Made by a program: the position numbers and the translations under genes | In this document: positions 13,590 to 26,931 of the stretch, piece by piece | Position numbering within the stretch: the stretch's first letter is position 1 | How the letters are laid out: each line of letters opens with the position of its first letter | The notes under the pieces: model-generated | Seen by the model: the letters and a program-made list of their open reading frames with translations, nothing else | Told to the model about the DNA's origin: nothing | Database searches by the model: none | Assembly (NCBI RefSeq): GCF_030463565.1 | Contig: NC_134652.1 | Coordinates: forward strand, 20,127,397 to 20,191,396 | Source: Pelecanus crispus | Taxonomy: Eukaryota; Chordata; Aves; Pelecaniformes; Pelecanidae | DNA: 64,000 nucleotides | Direction of reading: 5' to 3'

Positions 13590-14033
13590 GAAATATTTTT
13601 TCAAGTTACTCCTAATAATTTTACGTAAGTTTAATATCAGCCATTTTACAGTTTGTCATACTCTTGCCTTGCCACAGACCTATTACTTGGAAAGTGTTTA
13701 AAACTTGAAAAGCATGTAAAATAAGTTAAGCTATGCGATATTAGGGTATATTATATATGAACTGATTTTTTTTTTTTTTTGCTTGTTTTTAAACAGTGTT
13801 ACTACTGATTATATCCATTTTAAATGCTATGGTGTTTGAGCCAATGCTTAAATAAATTTGTCTCAATGGAAGCCTGATATAACTTCTTCATATTTTCATT
13901 TATGAACTACAAAACATAATAGACATAAGCAGCCTTTCTTCTCAAACAGGGAAAGAGCAAAGGCCACATCAAGCCTCATTTAAGTCACTCTTTTCATTGA
14001 CATCAGTAGGCACTATTGTAGAGTATTTTTGTA

Positions 14034-14155
14034 AAAAACAAACCCCACCAAAAAAAAAAAAAACCCAACCCAACCCCACACCAAAACACACCCTAAAGCC
14101 ACAACAACAAAAAAAAATCCCACCCACCAAAAAACCTACCCATGCCAAACAGGTA
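14034..14155. repeat. A/C-rich asymmetric tract
   Basis: About 120 bases are nearly all A and C on the plus strand, with an A-run inside and many AACCC, CACC and CAACAA units. The reverse strand reads as G/T-rich, TTTGGG-like sequence similar to the tracts at 7.95 and 35.5 kb, so this is that type in the other orientation. Confidence 0.75.
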
Positions 14156-14866
14156 TAATAGTCTTCACATCCAAAGGTGGAAAATGCACCACTGCACAGA
14201 ACTAAGCTTTCTGGGCATCAGCAAGTCAAGTCTCAGAAAAAAGTCTGTAGGCTATAATCCTTTTTTCAAATTCTTTATAAAGGTTTGACTCATTTTCCCA
14301 ATATGTTTCCAGAGCAGTTTTTCCTGCATGGTTGGAAGGGATATGATTGCTGAACCATTTGTTCAGCTCAGCTGTGCAAATCTATTGTTTTTCCACTGGT
14401 TATTTTCAGCAACAGAAGTATTCTGCGTTTGTCTTCATAACTCCAGATAGGAAGCAGAGAAGTGTTTGGCAGGGAATATTTATCAAGGCAATGACAAGCA
14501 TAACAATCTTTTTCCATCTCCCAACTCTTGAGCATTAAGCTCTCATCTGATGTCACAGGTAATGAAAATCCTAAGTGCATTTCCCATTGCCTTCCAAAGG
14601 AGCAACTTCATTTGCTAAAACATTCTGAGCCATCAAGTTGAACTAATCAGAAGGTGCATCCTGACACTTTCCAGACAATTGTAGTAATCTGACACTTTAA
14701 GATATCTGAGGTGGCAAATGTGTCATTATATTTCAGCATCAGTTGTTTAAAAAATTCATCAGAGTTAAAGGCAAAACAATCAAAAATATTCCTGTGTCAA
14801 AATACCTATTAAGAGCTGGATAACATCATAGTTAGTTTGAAAACTATTTCAGGAGACAATAGGTTA

Positions 14867-14894
14867 CAGCTTTATATGTGTACCTATAAAGCTG
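14867..14894. other. perfect 10-bp-stem inverted repeat
   Basis: CAGCTTTATA at 14867-14876 pairs perfectly with TATAAAGCTG at 14885-14894 across an 8-base loop. It is too short for a microRNA precursor and has no protein-coding context. About one such hairpin is expected by chance in 64 kb. Confidence 0.5.
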
Positions 14895-16257
14895 CAAGCT
14901 TTTCTCTTACAATGTTGAGATCCACTGCTTTTCAATAGCCACAGGTTCAGTTGTGAAAGAGAATGAGAAACAACTCAGATGCTTTCGCTGCTGCCATCAA
15001 TAGCAGCACACGCTTGCATTTACTGACTCGGCAGGGCTCACACCAGCCGAGACCCAACCTGTAGAAGATGCACTATAGACGCTGTCCTCTACTGATGGCA
15101 AGCCCAGTTTTCTACACCCTGTGGAATATGGACAGCATCACCCTCTATTTATGAAGGACTGAGGGAAAAGAAAGCCAACAACAAACAGTTAGAAAGATGT
15201 CTTAAGAACATAGAGGAAAGTGCAAGTCTGTTGTAGGGAGCCTACAACAGCAGCCACAACCCTATCAGCAGTTTCTTCAGTGTAAATAACTTCAGAGACC
15301 TTTGGTCTCTTGTTATATGGATCACAGAGAGTGAAGGCATAAAACATTTTAAGGCAAGGCTTAAAGTTTCAGGTTTTGATGCTCACTCTTAGTAGGTTCT
15401 TCAGGGAACTCTCCCATTATTGGGTTATTAGTTAATGCAGTCAACCAAAGTCAGGAGAAAAAGCAGCAAAGAACTAGAGCAGAAGCCATTTTCATTTCGC
15501 TGCCTCCTGAAAAGATTGATTTCCAGACCTACTTAAAATAAAAAGGCTGAGAAGGTGAAGTTATGAAGTTTGTCACGTTCTTTTGAGTTTTCAGCTATTG
15601 TTTCCAAGGAAACGTAGAACTAACCATCCAGGTAAATAACCTCCGGCTCAGCACTACCAGAGTGTGGCAAGAGAGAGCTAGCAATGGCAAAAATAACAGC
15701 AGTTTGTTTTGTCCCATGTAGTGCAAAAGCAGCTCCACCAAGAGACAGAGGAAAGAGAGCAGGAGAAAGGTGGAAGAACAGATGACAGAACACAACAGCT
15801 GAGAAGGCAAAAGAAACAATTTAACATGAAAGGTGTGGGTGGCACAGAGATGAAACAAAACAGATCACCATCACTCAGATAGACAAGAAAGCAGACACGC
15901 AAAAACCTGAGGAGATACAAAGAGCTGGCTGTGGTACAGATGAGAAATGACGACTGTCAGAGTATGTTTTGGAGTATTAATAAATCATGATATCAAGTAT
16001 TAGAGATGAAGACATGGTTTACATATCAGTTTGTTTCCACATCACTTCTACTACAGCCTGGTCTAAACTCACCATAGCTCATTAACACTTAAGGGATGCT
16101 AGCAAATGATGTTCTGTTGTGATAATGCAGGCCTTCACCACAGTAGCTCACATCACAGCTACCAGCTTCATTACACTCTACATGAACACTGCTGCTAGAC
16201 TACATAATGACTTAATCCTAAACCATCCCAATGAGACATAAGGGATGTTGAGGGTTT

Positions 16258-16279
16258 AAAAAAAAAAAAAAAAAAAAAA
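16258..16279 (+). repeat. A22 homopolymer
   Basis: This is the longest A-run in the window. No clear retroposon body or polyadenylation signal lies directly upstream. Confidence 0.85.
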
Positions 16280-19200
16280 GCAACAACTAGCCAGTTAGGA
16301 TTTTTTTTTCCACTGGACAATAGGTACAAAGGAGTTTTCTTCCAAGTAATTGCCCATAACATGAAATGGCTACTTCCCCCTCCGCCCCCTTTCAGTGCTA
16401 CTCCCAGATGGCAAATGTATGACCATTTCCACCTTTCAGGAGTTTTACAAATACTAAATTTGCTGAAGGAAGACAGGTGAATATTAGCAAACTCTTTATT
16501 TTAAGATGAAGTGTTGAGAACACTGCTTATTGTCTACGGAGGGACATTAGTTGAATGTTTCCTTTTTCATATTTAACTTTCCTATCCATCAACTTTTTTT
16601 AACTGTCTCTGGAACTAGAAAAGTTAATAAAAGACTTTGCCCTAATATCTGTGTCATATGCTTGGAAAAATTTATCCATTTCCCCACAACAGAAACATTA
16701 TTCCCTCCACCCCAAGTAGCACACAGAAATATACCATTCCCCTTAATTTCTCAGGGGAGTTAGAGAGGTAGAAGTTTGACCACTACACAAAAACCATTAT
16801 TTTTCTTATTATTAACATGCTGGCTCACACTTGTTGACATTACATTTCTACCAGACCAAGAGCCAGCTGTCTCTGGACTTGTCTACACCAGAGAAAATTC
16901 CTTAGTAACTTCCTATTATCTCCAAGTGACTACTTATGCAAGTTTTGGCACTACTACTTTACTCATCTTTGATAGTATTCTTCTACCAAGTCATTTTATA
17001 GTTTTCATGGCCTATGGTCTATTTTTCCTTGAAGTGATAGAGTCATATCAAAGAGTTAACTCTTATTGCAAAGATTTAAGATTTAAAATAATGAGGTATG
17101 TAGGAGGGAGCTGAAAAGCAAGGGAGTCTGGAACAGCAATATGACAAATACCTTATGAAGTATCAATTGCAATGAGATCTTCTAACTTATCAAAAATAAG
17201 TACCAGACAACAACTTATTTTTAATGCTACCTTTTATAGATACATACAAACATGGAAGTTTTTGTGTTGTGGTGTTTTTATGATTTATTTATTGAGTTGC
17301 AGAGCCCCTTTAAAAAGTACTTTAGAATAAGCTAAAAGAACAAAATAAAAGAGTTTTCACATATGATGGTAATCATTATGCAAGCTGGCTCTTCATGCTA
17401 TCATCTCCTACACAAAAATGAAGCAGAGGTGGTGAAAATTTCTGGTAAGGTTAAGAGTGGAAAACATTGACAAAGTGGCAGAATGCTGAGTATCACATTC
17501 TGCTGTCAAAAGCATCATATGACCATAGTCTCTCGAAAGCACATTAGCGACATAGGAGAACATTCAAGTGAGGCATTGTGGCAGACAGAATTACTCTGAG
17601 GTAAAGGAGATTTGAGAACGATGTTTTTGGTTTCACTTTTTTGTTCATTTCTTTCTCAAATAAGTTGAAAACAAAGCTCAGCAAGAAACATACAAATCTA
17701 CCAACCTGCTCAAAATGGGCACAAACCCACAGGTTACTGGTCGAGTAAGAACTGTATTTGCAGTGTTACTTTTTCAGCTTGTAGGTCTTGCAGAGCAAAG
17801 TGAACGGCGATAACCTTTTCGCATGACAAAGGCGCAAGTCATCACAGAAAAAAGAGACAGGCCCTCAGTGTTCCAGTTTACCATTGTACAAATTGTTTCA
17901 TTTGCTGTTTAAATAGCATAAAATTCACATAAAGTAGTAATAACTCATCATTTATGTAGCAGGAATGGAAAATGGCTTGTGAGAGAATTCAGGAATGCCA
18001 AAGCTTATCTTGGGAAAGGGTAAAACAAATCACCTACTTGCTGCAGGGAGAGCACCCATAAGAGAGAATGGTTTGCAAAGCTTCTAGCAACATCTTGAAG
18101 AAACAGAGCCCTGCTTTCACTTTGCTTTTTTGACTTGGGTCACCCAAGGCTTGAGACAGACCAATAAATAACTTCTATCTCCTCCCTGTGACTAACATTC
18201 CTATCCTTCTCATGGCAACGAAGCAATGGATTTTAAAGGTTAGATTCGGCCTGATTAAACACAGGATTGTGAATTATGCGCAATACGGCAAAGACTGGGT
18301 ATGAACTGGGGAAGACGGAATAGAAATTCTGGGCCAAGAGAAAAATTGAACCATCATGTTATAAATAGATATTACTTGGCTGAGGGAGATATACTTACTC
18401 AACGGGGCTAGAATCCAGAATTATGGCAGTAAGTCACTTAATTGGCACATGAGTCAAGCTAATGTTATACAATTATACAGAGCACCCTCCACAGGAAGAG
18501 AAGATGGATATCACTGCAGAGGCCCTCTGGTGTGAGATGTGTAGAGCTCTAAGGCTTGTAAGACTACACCTTGAGCTTGCTACTGGCAGGCAAAGAAGCA
18601 TTTTCTCATGCATACAGGGGTCCCAGGTTTAACAATGCCTGAAAATACCAGGGCACGATACTGGGGAGAGGGACATCCAAGAAAATGAGCTCTGGACACC
18701 AATAGGTGCCATGAGGTCAACATTTTACATAGCCATACAGACCCAGCCCTTCAGCTCCTTCACTCTACCATCTCATTACTTTCTCCTGAGGTACAGGGGA
18801 TCTTAAGCAGAAGTCCCTGAGGATACAGGGGTGGAGCTATTTTTGGCATGAAGGAAAAAAGGAAGGACCTTATTTCCTCACTTATTTTAATAAGACCAAA
18901 TTTCCACTTAGTTTATAATTTAAAAAAGCAACTTCCCAAATAAGACCCAGTTGAAGCTCTGTGATGATTAAGTTAAATGTTAGAGAAGTCATTTCATAAG
19001 CTACTCTTGTGCAAAATTGCCAAATATTATAGCCATGCTCCCAGTTCTATTTGGACCTTTTTTACTTTAGCCGTTCTCATGAAACACCCCAAATTGTTAT
19101 TGTTTTATAATCAGTTAAATTCAGATATTATATACCGAGTACAAGGTAGTAAGTTTAATTTTACTTTATATTATTACATTATATTAGTGTAAATTAAGTA

Positions 19201-20895
19201 CAGTTCAGTAGCATTACTTACACAGAATTCATCAGGCACTGTAACACTGCTTAGGATGAAGAGAGAACAAGGAAAAACTGAAGTTTTTGCCTGACCTGCA
19301 GAACAGGAACACACAGAGCTAGTAAAAATTCTGATCTGTCATTTTTGAGAGTTTAATTTGAGAGTTTTGAGATGCTTATGAGAAAATTTTCAGGGGCATT
19401 ACAGAGCAATCACACCACAAAAGATAGTAGCCCTAGTCTCTTGGCAGAAAGGCATGGTGCTGCTGCCACAGGGGAAGAATCATATTGGTGTATCCTCTAC
19501 CATTTTGTAAGTATTGAAATCTCAGTGTATTTCATAGAGACACATGGCCGCAATAGATGATGGGCTTTTTTTTTTCCCCCCCTCCCAGTGTTAGCCATGA
19601 CATACATGGACATAATACAGGTGATGGGGAGCTCTTTAGGTAGTGACAAAACAGAGGTGAGTGGTTCTAAATAGGCAATTTACTTACAGGATATAATCAA
19701 AAGGAATCACACAGAAAAATTGTGCACTTCAATCAGTAATATCCAGGGAACATGTATTATAAAAACATGTATTACCAGCATTTCAAGCCCAAGTATAACA
19801 GCTTTTGCTGAATGATTTATATATTCAAATTATAAAACTTGAGTACTTGATTGGTTATAAAACTATATACACACACTTTATATTAGCAGGCTGTCCTACT
19901 CTTTGCATTTGAGCAGTGACAATGCTATAAAGCACAGTAGCAGTTATTTACTTTCACTTCAGTGAAAGTCTCCCCCAAACATGTTTGCTTGCTCACTTTC
20001 AGTATGAGATTTTTGCTGAGGAAATAAAGTTCAGCTGAAATAGCTCAAGCAAACAAAACCCTATCAGCAGCACCAGCAGAGCTTTTCCCCCTCATCCCTG
20101 TTGCACCTACACACCAGACTGGAGCACGAAGCCCTTTCTAGGAGCACTGACTTCTCTTGCCTCATACTCCTACAAGTTCTTCAACAGGCTAATGCATGCA
20201 TGCATGCCGTCTCTTGTGGTGTGGCAGAGAACCAGGAAACACTGGCAAGACACAAGCAGGAGAAACAAGGCGATCCTCTATGCCCCAGTGACTGCGCATT
20301 AAATGTTCTTCCTCATTCAGAAAGTTTCAGACTTGCTCAGTTTCAGATCTTCGCTGCCTGGCTATTACCAACCGCTCAGCCTTCTAGCTCCCGGTACCTC
20401 ACACAGCTGATAAACTTTATAGCTTTTTCTCCACCTATACTGCAAACAGCACTAATGCTTGAGATGAAAAGATGAGTGTTCTTATGTGGTACTGATTTGC
20501 ATACAGAAAGAGTCAAGAAAGGGGTTATGGTACGGATCTGAGCAACTTCATCCCAAGAGAAAATGCAATCAATATAATTCCATTTCCTAAGCTTAAGTAG
20601 ATTAATTTTGTGTTTAGTAAGAATATTTTAAAAAAAGCACCTGCTTAATTCTCTCACTAACAATTCTCAGCAAAACCATATGTATAATAAACGCATACAT
20701 TAGTATGTGGTAACCAGAAAGTTAAAGTGATGACGTCTCTACTTCCACCCCACCAGCACACTTGAAGACACCTTTCTTTAGCCCATCAGTCCAGTTAGCA
20801 CTCTTGTCATGCAGAGTTTGATACATATACATACAGGCATCCAGGTGAAAAGGGGAGGAAAGGACATAGGCAGAGAGATCAGGCTAACTTTAATA

Positions 20896-20990
20896 ATAAA
20901 AAAAAACCCCAAACCAAAAAACACCCACCCAAAAACCCCCACAACCAAGCCCAAAAACAACCCACACACATCAAACCCCAACCCGATCTA
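20896..20990. repeat. A/C-rich asymmetric tract
   Basis: About 95 bases are almost entirely A and C on the plus strand, starting with an A-run and continuing with AACCCC, CACCC and CAACC units. It has the same texture as 14034-14155. The minus-strand frame crossing it, with a Gly/Phe/Val-rich product, is produced by this composition. Confidence 0.75.
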
Positions 20991-21198
20991 TAAATGTTTA
21001 ATATTAGAGTCAATTAGAAGTATAAATAAATACGTAGAAACAGTAAGGTCAAGTATCATTTAGAATCAGAGCTGTGAATACTGCAGTTACCTAGGCAACA
21101 TCTGCTTTTTCTATTTAGGTTTTCATCCATGTAAAGTGACAGAAAAAGTAACTGAGGGTTTTCAGAAATTATTCAATTCTCTTTAATGGAAGCCATTA

Positions 21199-21232
21199 TA
21201 CATATATATGTGTGTGTATGTGCATATATATA
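21199..21232. repeat. TA/TG dinucleotide microsatellite
   Basis: An alternating purine-pyrimidine tract of CA/TA, then TG, then TA steps. It is a short, imperfect microsatellite, probably length-variable. Confidence 0.75.
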
Positions 21233-22644
21233 AGTATTGTCTTAAGAGGCAAATGTCAGGTTTTATACACAAAAATGTGCATTAAGAAATGGAATATTAT
21301 TTCATTAATTAAGAATGACAAAAACTTCAAAGCATCTGAAGTTAATGCCTAGGCCAAAATAGTCACCAAAATTATTTCAATACAGCGAATAACATTTGAA
21401 TGATTTGCATCTTGAATAACTAAATCCAGTTAATGAATTAATTTATTCAGTTTGGCATTTTAGATTTCTCCGAAAACAAAGAAAACCCAAACCAAGAAGT
21501 AAGATTACTGCATCATGAAAATCTGTTAAGAGCATCCAAGAGCATGTCTGATTGGCAAGATCTATTCAGTTTCAAAATCCAATGGGGTCTGCACTGGAAT
21601 ATTTCAGAGTTAATGGAACAGTCAAATGAACCATCTCTTGTAACTTGTGTAATGGAGTACTGTAGGCAGAGAAATTATATGATTGAACTTTGTTTCCTTC
21701 ACCAGTAATATTTACTACTGTTAAAAATCTTTCAGCTTAAAAACAAAGTGCTCAAAGGCAAATTTGCATCCAGGAAAACAGATTACTGCATTAATTGAAA
21801 TTCACTAATTTGCTCCTGCTGCAAAATGAAACGAATAGTTATCAGATGATTGGAGCAAAGAACAAAATTACATTTCTGAGACATTAACCTTTACAAGATG
21901 TTAAATTACTTGTAAAACCTCAAGAAAAACAAAGGAATTAGACTACCATTTTCTCAAGAAATAAGAGTGACTGTGCTAATTGGATCATGTTAACATACTG
22001 AGGACAATTCTTCGGTAAGTTTGGTGAATGAGTCAGTGAGGTTTCAGTAAGGACAGCTGTCTTGTCATGGACAAGCAATAAAGAAAAAAAAAGTTTTCTC
22101 TGTTGCCTGTTAATTTTGCCTATTTCATTTCCAACCTGGTCTTGAGCAATATCTTGTGACCCTGAAGAACATTTGAACAGGACAGTGTGTGAGCTTTTGG
22201 AGCAAGATGAGAGAAAGGATTTGACTTTATAAATTTATACAAAAATCTCCCTAATTATTTGAAAAAGAGAAGCAGCTAATTCCATGTTGATATTAAAAAT
22301 GGATAAAAACTTGGCTTATAACTGTTCTAGTGAGATCAGCCAGTTTGGAGAATCCCTGTACATATCCTAAATCCAGGGTAATCAATTTCATTGGCTGTAC
22401 TTCTAAACCTTAATTATTCATACCATTCAAACTAGTGATTGGGTGAAGATTTTAATAGTCTCTATGAATGGGTTTTATTTTGCCATTAGGAAGAGATGGC
22501 ACACCTGTCCTTTTTATCTCTTTGAAAAGATACCTCACTTTTTGTTACCCAAGTGCAAATTATGTTTTGGAAATTGGCTTGTAATCATTTTCCAGTAGCC
22601 CTGTTCCATGGTTTGCTGGTTATTGACCAATGACTTGCCTAGTG

Positions 22645-22675
22645 TTTTAGGGGTTTGGGGTTTGTTTTGTTTTTA
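22645..22675 (+). repeat. G/T-rich asymmetric tract
   Basis: Short plus-strand tract of GGGGTTT, GGGGTTTG and TTTTG units, resembling those at 7.95, 12.35 and 35.5 kb. Confidence 0.55.
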
Positions 22676-25216
22676 ACTAGTAAGAGTTTAGGAAGCCATT
22701 CCTCACCAGGTCTGTTCATTTTCTTGAGAGCTTTCATCAAGCATTTTCCTCTCTCAACAGTGTCAGCTGTTAAAACACCACTAGCCACAACAGTGAGAGT
22801 TCTGTTCGGGGAGAAACTGGTGGCTTTAGCAGGTGGTTTCATAGCATACCAGAGGGAAAAGGAGACTTGAAGAGGGGTGGAAAGGGAAGGTAGGGAGGAC
22901 CAACTTTCCTAGTTCTATGACCAAAAGCCTATATGCAAGGAAGTGTGAGCCAGGGGGTGAAGGGACCCATCTGCCCTCTTCCTCCCACCCTGCTCTGCAA
23001 CAGCAAGTGCACTGCCTCAGCTGACGGCACATCAAAACCACCACAAGCACAGCAGCACCTAAAGACAGACATTGCCTTTCCCAATCTTCATTTGCTCGGC
23101 TACTCAGCTTCATCCCTCAGCCTAAAGCGAAGCCATAGCTGCCTTGAAGAGTTTTGTCAAACCACCAGGCTCCATGATTACTTCCAAAGAAAACTCAGTA
23201 CTTCAACTCGGGCAACCTGTTAACATTTCAGAGATGCAAATTATGTCTATACAGACTAAACGTCCAACTCCTAAATTGCAGCTGCATCTAAAATGCTTTG
23301 TGCTTATATATAAAATTCTCCAGCCCTTGAGAATGAGCAGGCATCACTCAGGACCAGCCAGGCATAGTCAAGACAGTTACAGTTCAGTATAGCCATCATA
23401 TAAGACTGTATTATTCTCAGAACACAGAGGATAGATGGTGTCAGCCACTTCTGTTAAAGGTGGGATATTTAAGAACCACATAAATATCACAACATGGTCA
23501 CAGTTGCATTTTAACCTCATACACAGCAATAATTTACTGGGTGGATTTTCTTGTAAGTGTATAAGCCGTTCCCTTTTGAAACACTTTTTCCCCCTGAAAA
23601 GTTTAGCTGCCAAGTGATGTTTAGTACTCTTCCAGGATACCAAGTTAAGCAGTACTCAAGTAGAAAAATTGCATTTCCCCTCTCTTAACTCTGGTCTCTT
23701 TCAGCAACATCCAAGAGCATTTCTATTGTCCACCTCCCTCTACCCATGGAAATAAGCCTCTGTACAATAAGCTTCATAGTCACTTTGATTCCCACAAGTG
23801 CCATCAGCCTGCTTTACACTAATGCTTCCCAGCTGCCTTTCATTACTTCCAAGATCCAGCTGATCTCCACTTCAACCACTGAAGAGGATCTACAGGAGGC
23901 TCACTTCCACATCTCAGCAGTGAGGACTTGCAACCAGTGCTTAAGCAAGATATAGTAGGTCTTCTCAGAGGCAAAGCACACAAGCATAAAAAACATTGAG
24001 AACCTGAAGCACCTCGTTTTGTCCGTGTCTCACAGCACTGCCATACAACCCTAACCAATCTGCCAGCATAGTTACACGCAATGCAAACAGAATTACCTGC
24101 ATGCACCACAGGCTTCAGATAGTGCAGGTAAAGTTGGGCAAGTCCCTCTATACTTCAGGATTTTCTGTTGTTTGATTCTTGCTGAAACCAATATTGTTAA
24201 TAATACAAACTTCTATGAAACAACCTTTACTACATTTAATGACAGAGTTAGAGCAGATCTAGTCAAACAACAAAGCCTTTTGCACACACACGTAGATAAA
24301 AACAACCTGCACGCAAAACCATCCTTCTGTCAGATCCAGCTCTGTCCCTCCTCAGGGAGGCAGGTATTTCAAGAAACACATGCTATAGCTCTTGGCTGTA
24401 TGTCTTTTTGTATCACTTAATATCTCAGACAGATTTTGCTTTAGCCATCTGCTGTAAGTACCATCCACAAGTGTCATGACTGAAACACAGCTAATGAAGT
24501 TAGCTTCATATAGAAGAATATTAATATGAACACTTGATTTTGCATTGGCAGGACTCATACGGACAGAAACCATACCTACAGAAAGCAATTGTAGCTTATT
24601 GAATGTAGCTGGCTTATGTACATGGAGAGCTGTCCTTCCTCCCCAAGTTTTAATTCCAGCTCTTGGCTATTAGGACTTTTGCAATTGAGTTCTTATGAGA
24701 CTTTATGAGACAGGTGGAAAAGGAGTTATAGCCTTCATGCAAACCTTATGTGTTTCAACTAACCACTTGGTATTTCAGACTGTCACATTTCAAGGAAAAT
24801 TGTTGTTACTCCCCTCTGAGGCTACTTGCAGTAAGAGTCAAAGGAATTACAAAATTAAACAGGTTTGATACAAATCTTAACAGAAAACCACATTCAAAGT
24901 CACCTAGGGATCCTCCAATTCTGCAAGTCATTTACACTTCATCTGATCATTTCAAGCACATTTGTCCCAGAGCAAAGCATTTGTTTCAAATGTGTCCTTA
25001 CATTTTGTTGTTCTAAGCCAGTCTTTATACAAGCAAACACATGAAGTCATTTGTTTGCTCAAACTCACCACAAGCAGCTTCAGCACACTTCAAGGTCACC
25101 TTTGATGCAGACAGCCCATTGCTTAGCCTCATCTAGTCCGCCTGCATGACATCAGGCCAGCCTGCAAGACCCTACCCTCTCCAGCTTCTGCATTTGAGCC
25201 CTTAGGAGCATCGGCG

Positions 25217-25230
25217 CACACACACACACA
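25217..25230. repeat. (CA)7 microsatellite
   Basis: Seven uninterrupted CA units follow a short GC-containing lead. No other feature is nearby. Confidence 0.8.
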
Positions 25231-26881
25231 AAGTTATTATTTCTTGCCACCTTCACCAAGCAGCAGTATCAGAGATGAAAGCAAAAAATCTGTGCAGTAT
25301 ACCAAAAAACTAATAGGCACTACACCTACATCAAACTCACCATCACACAAAAAGAGCAACCTCACAGCCCTGCACATCAAACCGATTGCGGCTGAGCCTC
25401 AGAGTCTTGCAGCAGAGCTTCTCTGTGCTAGAAGGCAGCTTTGATTTTTTATGTTTCAAGACTCAAATTTGAAACATCTGATAGTCACTTGAAGCCATAG
25501 GGTTTGATTTTTACTTTTATAGTCAAGACAGAGATTTTGAGTAATATAGAATTAATCCTTTAAGTTGCCTAGTGTTCCGAATAGAAACCCCACAGTTATC
25601 TGTGGGGGGAAGGGAACAACCATACAACTTGAGAGTGAGGCTGCAAAGACATCACATTTTTCACATGAAAATACAACATGACCGAATTTTGTTTGGAGTA
25701 ACCGCACAATTGGTTTTCACTTACAGTTATGTGAAAAAAGCAGAAGAAAGTTTTGTTTAATATTTGGTTAAATTCATATTCTTTCATGTCTTAACAGCAC
25801 CATAACATTTACCTACGCATCTATTTAAAAATCTGCTTACTGAAATACAGACATAAACAACATATTGCACTTGTAAAAGACAAAAGATTAACGCAAACTT
25901 AATCGAGTTCTTTAGTCAACTATTCAATTCCACAGCACTGAACACACAGCCTGACACACTAGGAAAAGCATTAGGTCTTTTCATCTGTTGCAGAAATATC
26001 TGTTCTTTAAAACCACTCACTTCAGTTCTTATGTAAGCAGAGCACTCTTTGAAGTGAAATAAAGTTTTACAAAACACAGGCTAAATAAAGATCAGAGAAC
26101 CTGAAAAATCTGTGGTATTTTTATCTTTTTGGGCACTGCAGAAGATAAAGCCTCCATCAGAAGTCACTTCAATAACCTCCCAGAAAAACAGCAGAAACGC
26201 TTTACAGATGAGGAAAAATATTAACGCCTAGAGAAAAAGATGATCTAAAAAAAGATGTAAAGAAGAAAATAAGCACCCAACTCTTACCTAGCAGAGGACT
26301 AGAAACTGCACTGGTTCGTTCAATGCCCCCAACAGAGAGAGCCCCAAACTTGTGCTCAGCAGCACAGACCTCCGCCAGCACCCGCTCCTTAAGGCTTTCT
26401 CTCCTGCTCTCCATAGCAGAGCAGACATCAACAACACACTTCCACACCACACATCCCTTCCCTCCAGCCCCAGAAGAGCTATCTAGCTAATGACTTCAGC
26501 TGCCCTTAATATCTCTCGGACCAGACATTATCACCAATGCCTGAGCAACTTCTCAGGCATCAACTTACCCCTGCAGAGACACCTGTGAACTCTCACATCT
26601 TTAATGAATTTACCTCAGTAAATAATTCTGCTGAGAGTCCATAGGTATTAGCAGAGCCTTGCTCACTCCCTGTCTGCTAGAAGACCCTATATTTGACTCC
26701 AGGAATTTTCTGTCTAGGGGGGAAAGGGACTTTTTCTGCTTTTACATGTTTTTCCACTTTAAAACATGCAAACAGAAAGACTCTGAAATCACACCTTAAT
26801 CTCTAAATAAGCTGCACTTTAAGGTAGTTCAGCTGTTTATTTTGTCAATGTTTTGTTACTGGTTTGACCCGGAATTTTATT

Positions 26882-26931
26882 GAATAAATTAAACAAAAAG
26901 AATTTTTGAAATTTAAAAAAAAAAAAAAAAA
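26882..26931 (+). other. AATAAA followed by A17, possible retroposed 3' end
   Basis: An AATAAA hexamer at about 26883-26888 is followed roughly 27 bases later by 17 adenines (26915-26931). This spacing is what the end of a reverse-transcribed mRNA would leave. I could not recognise any gene in the sequence upstream, and no flanking duplication is obvious. Chance co-occurrence in AT-rich DNA is a real alternative. Confidence 0.3.

Noticed and set aside
16776..17114. 112-codon plus-strand frame with hydrophobic stretches
   Set aside because: It starts on TTG. The hydrophobicity comes from T-rich DNA, no family motif is visible, and splice signals are not evident.
20101..20475. 124-codon plus-strand frame
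   Set aside because: It starts on TTG, not ATG, and shows no known domain or splice context. Its length is within chance for a window this size.
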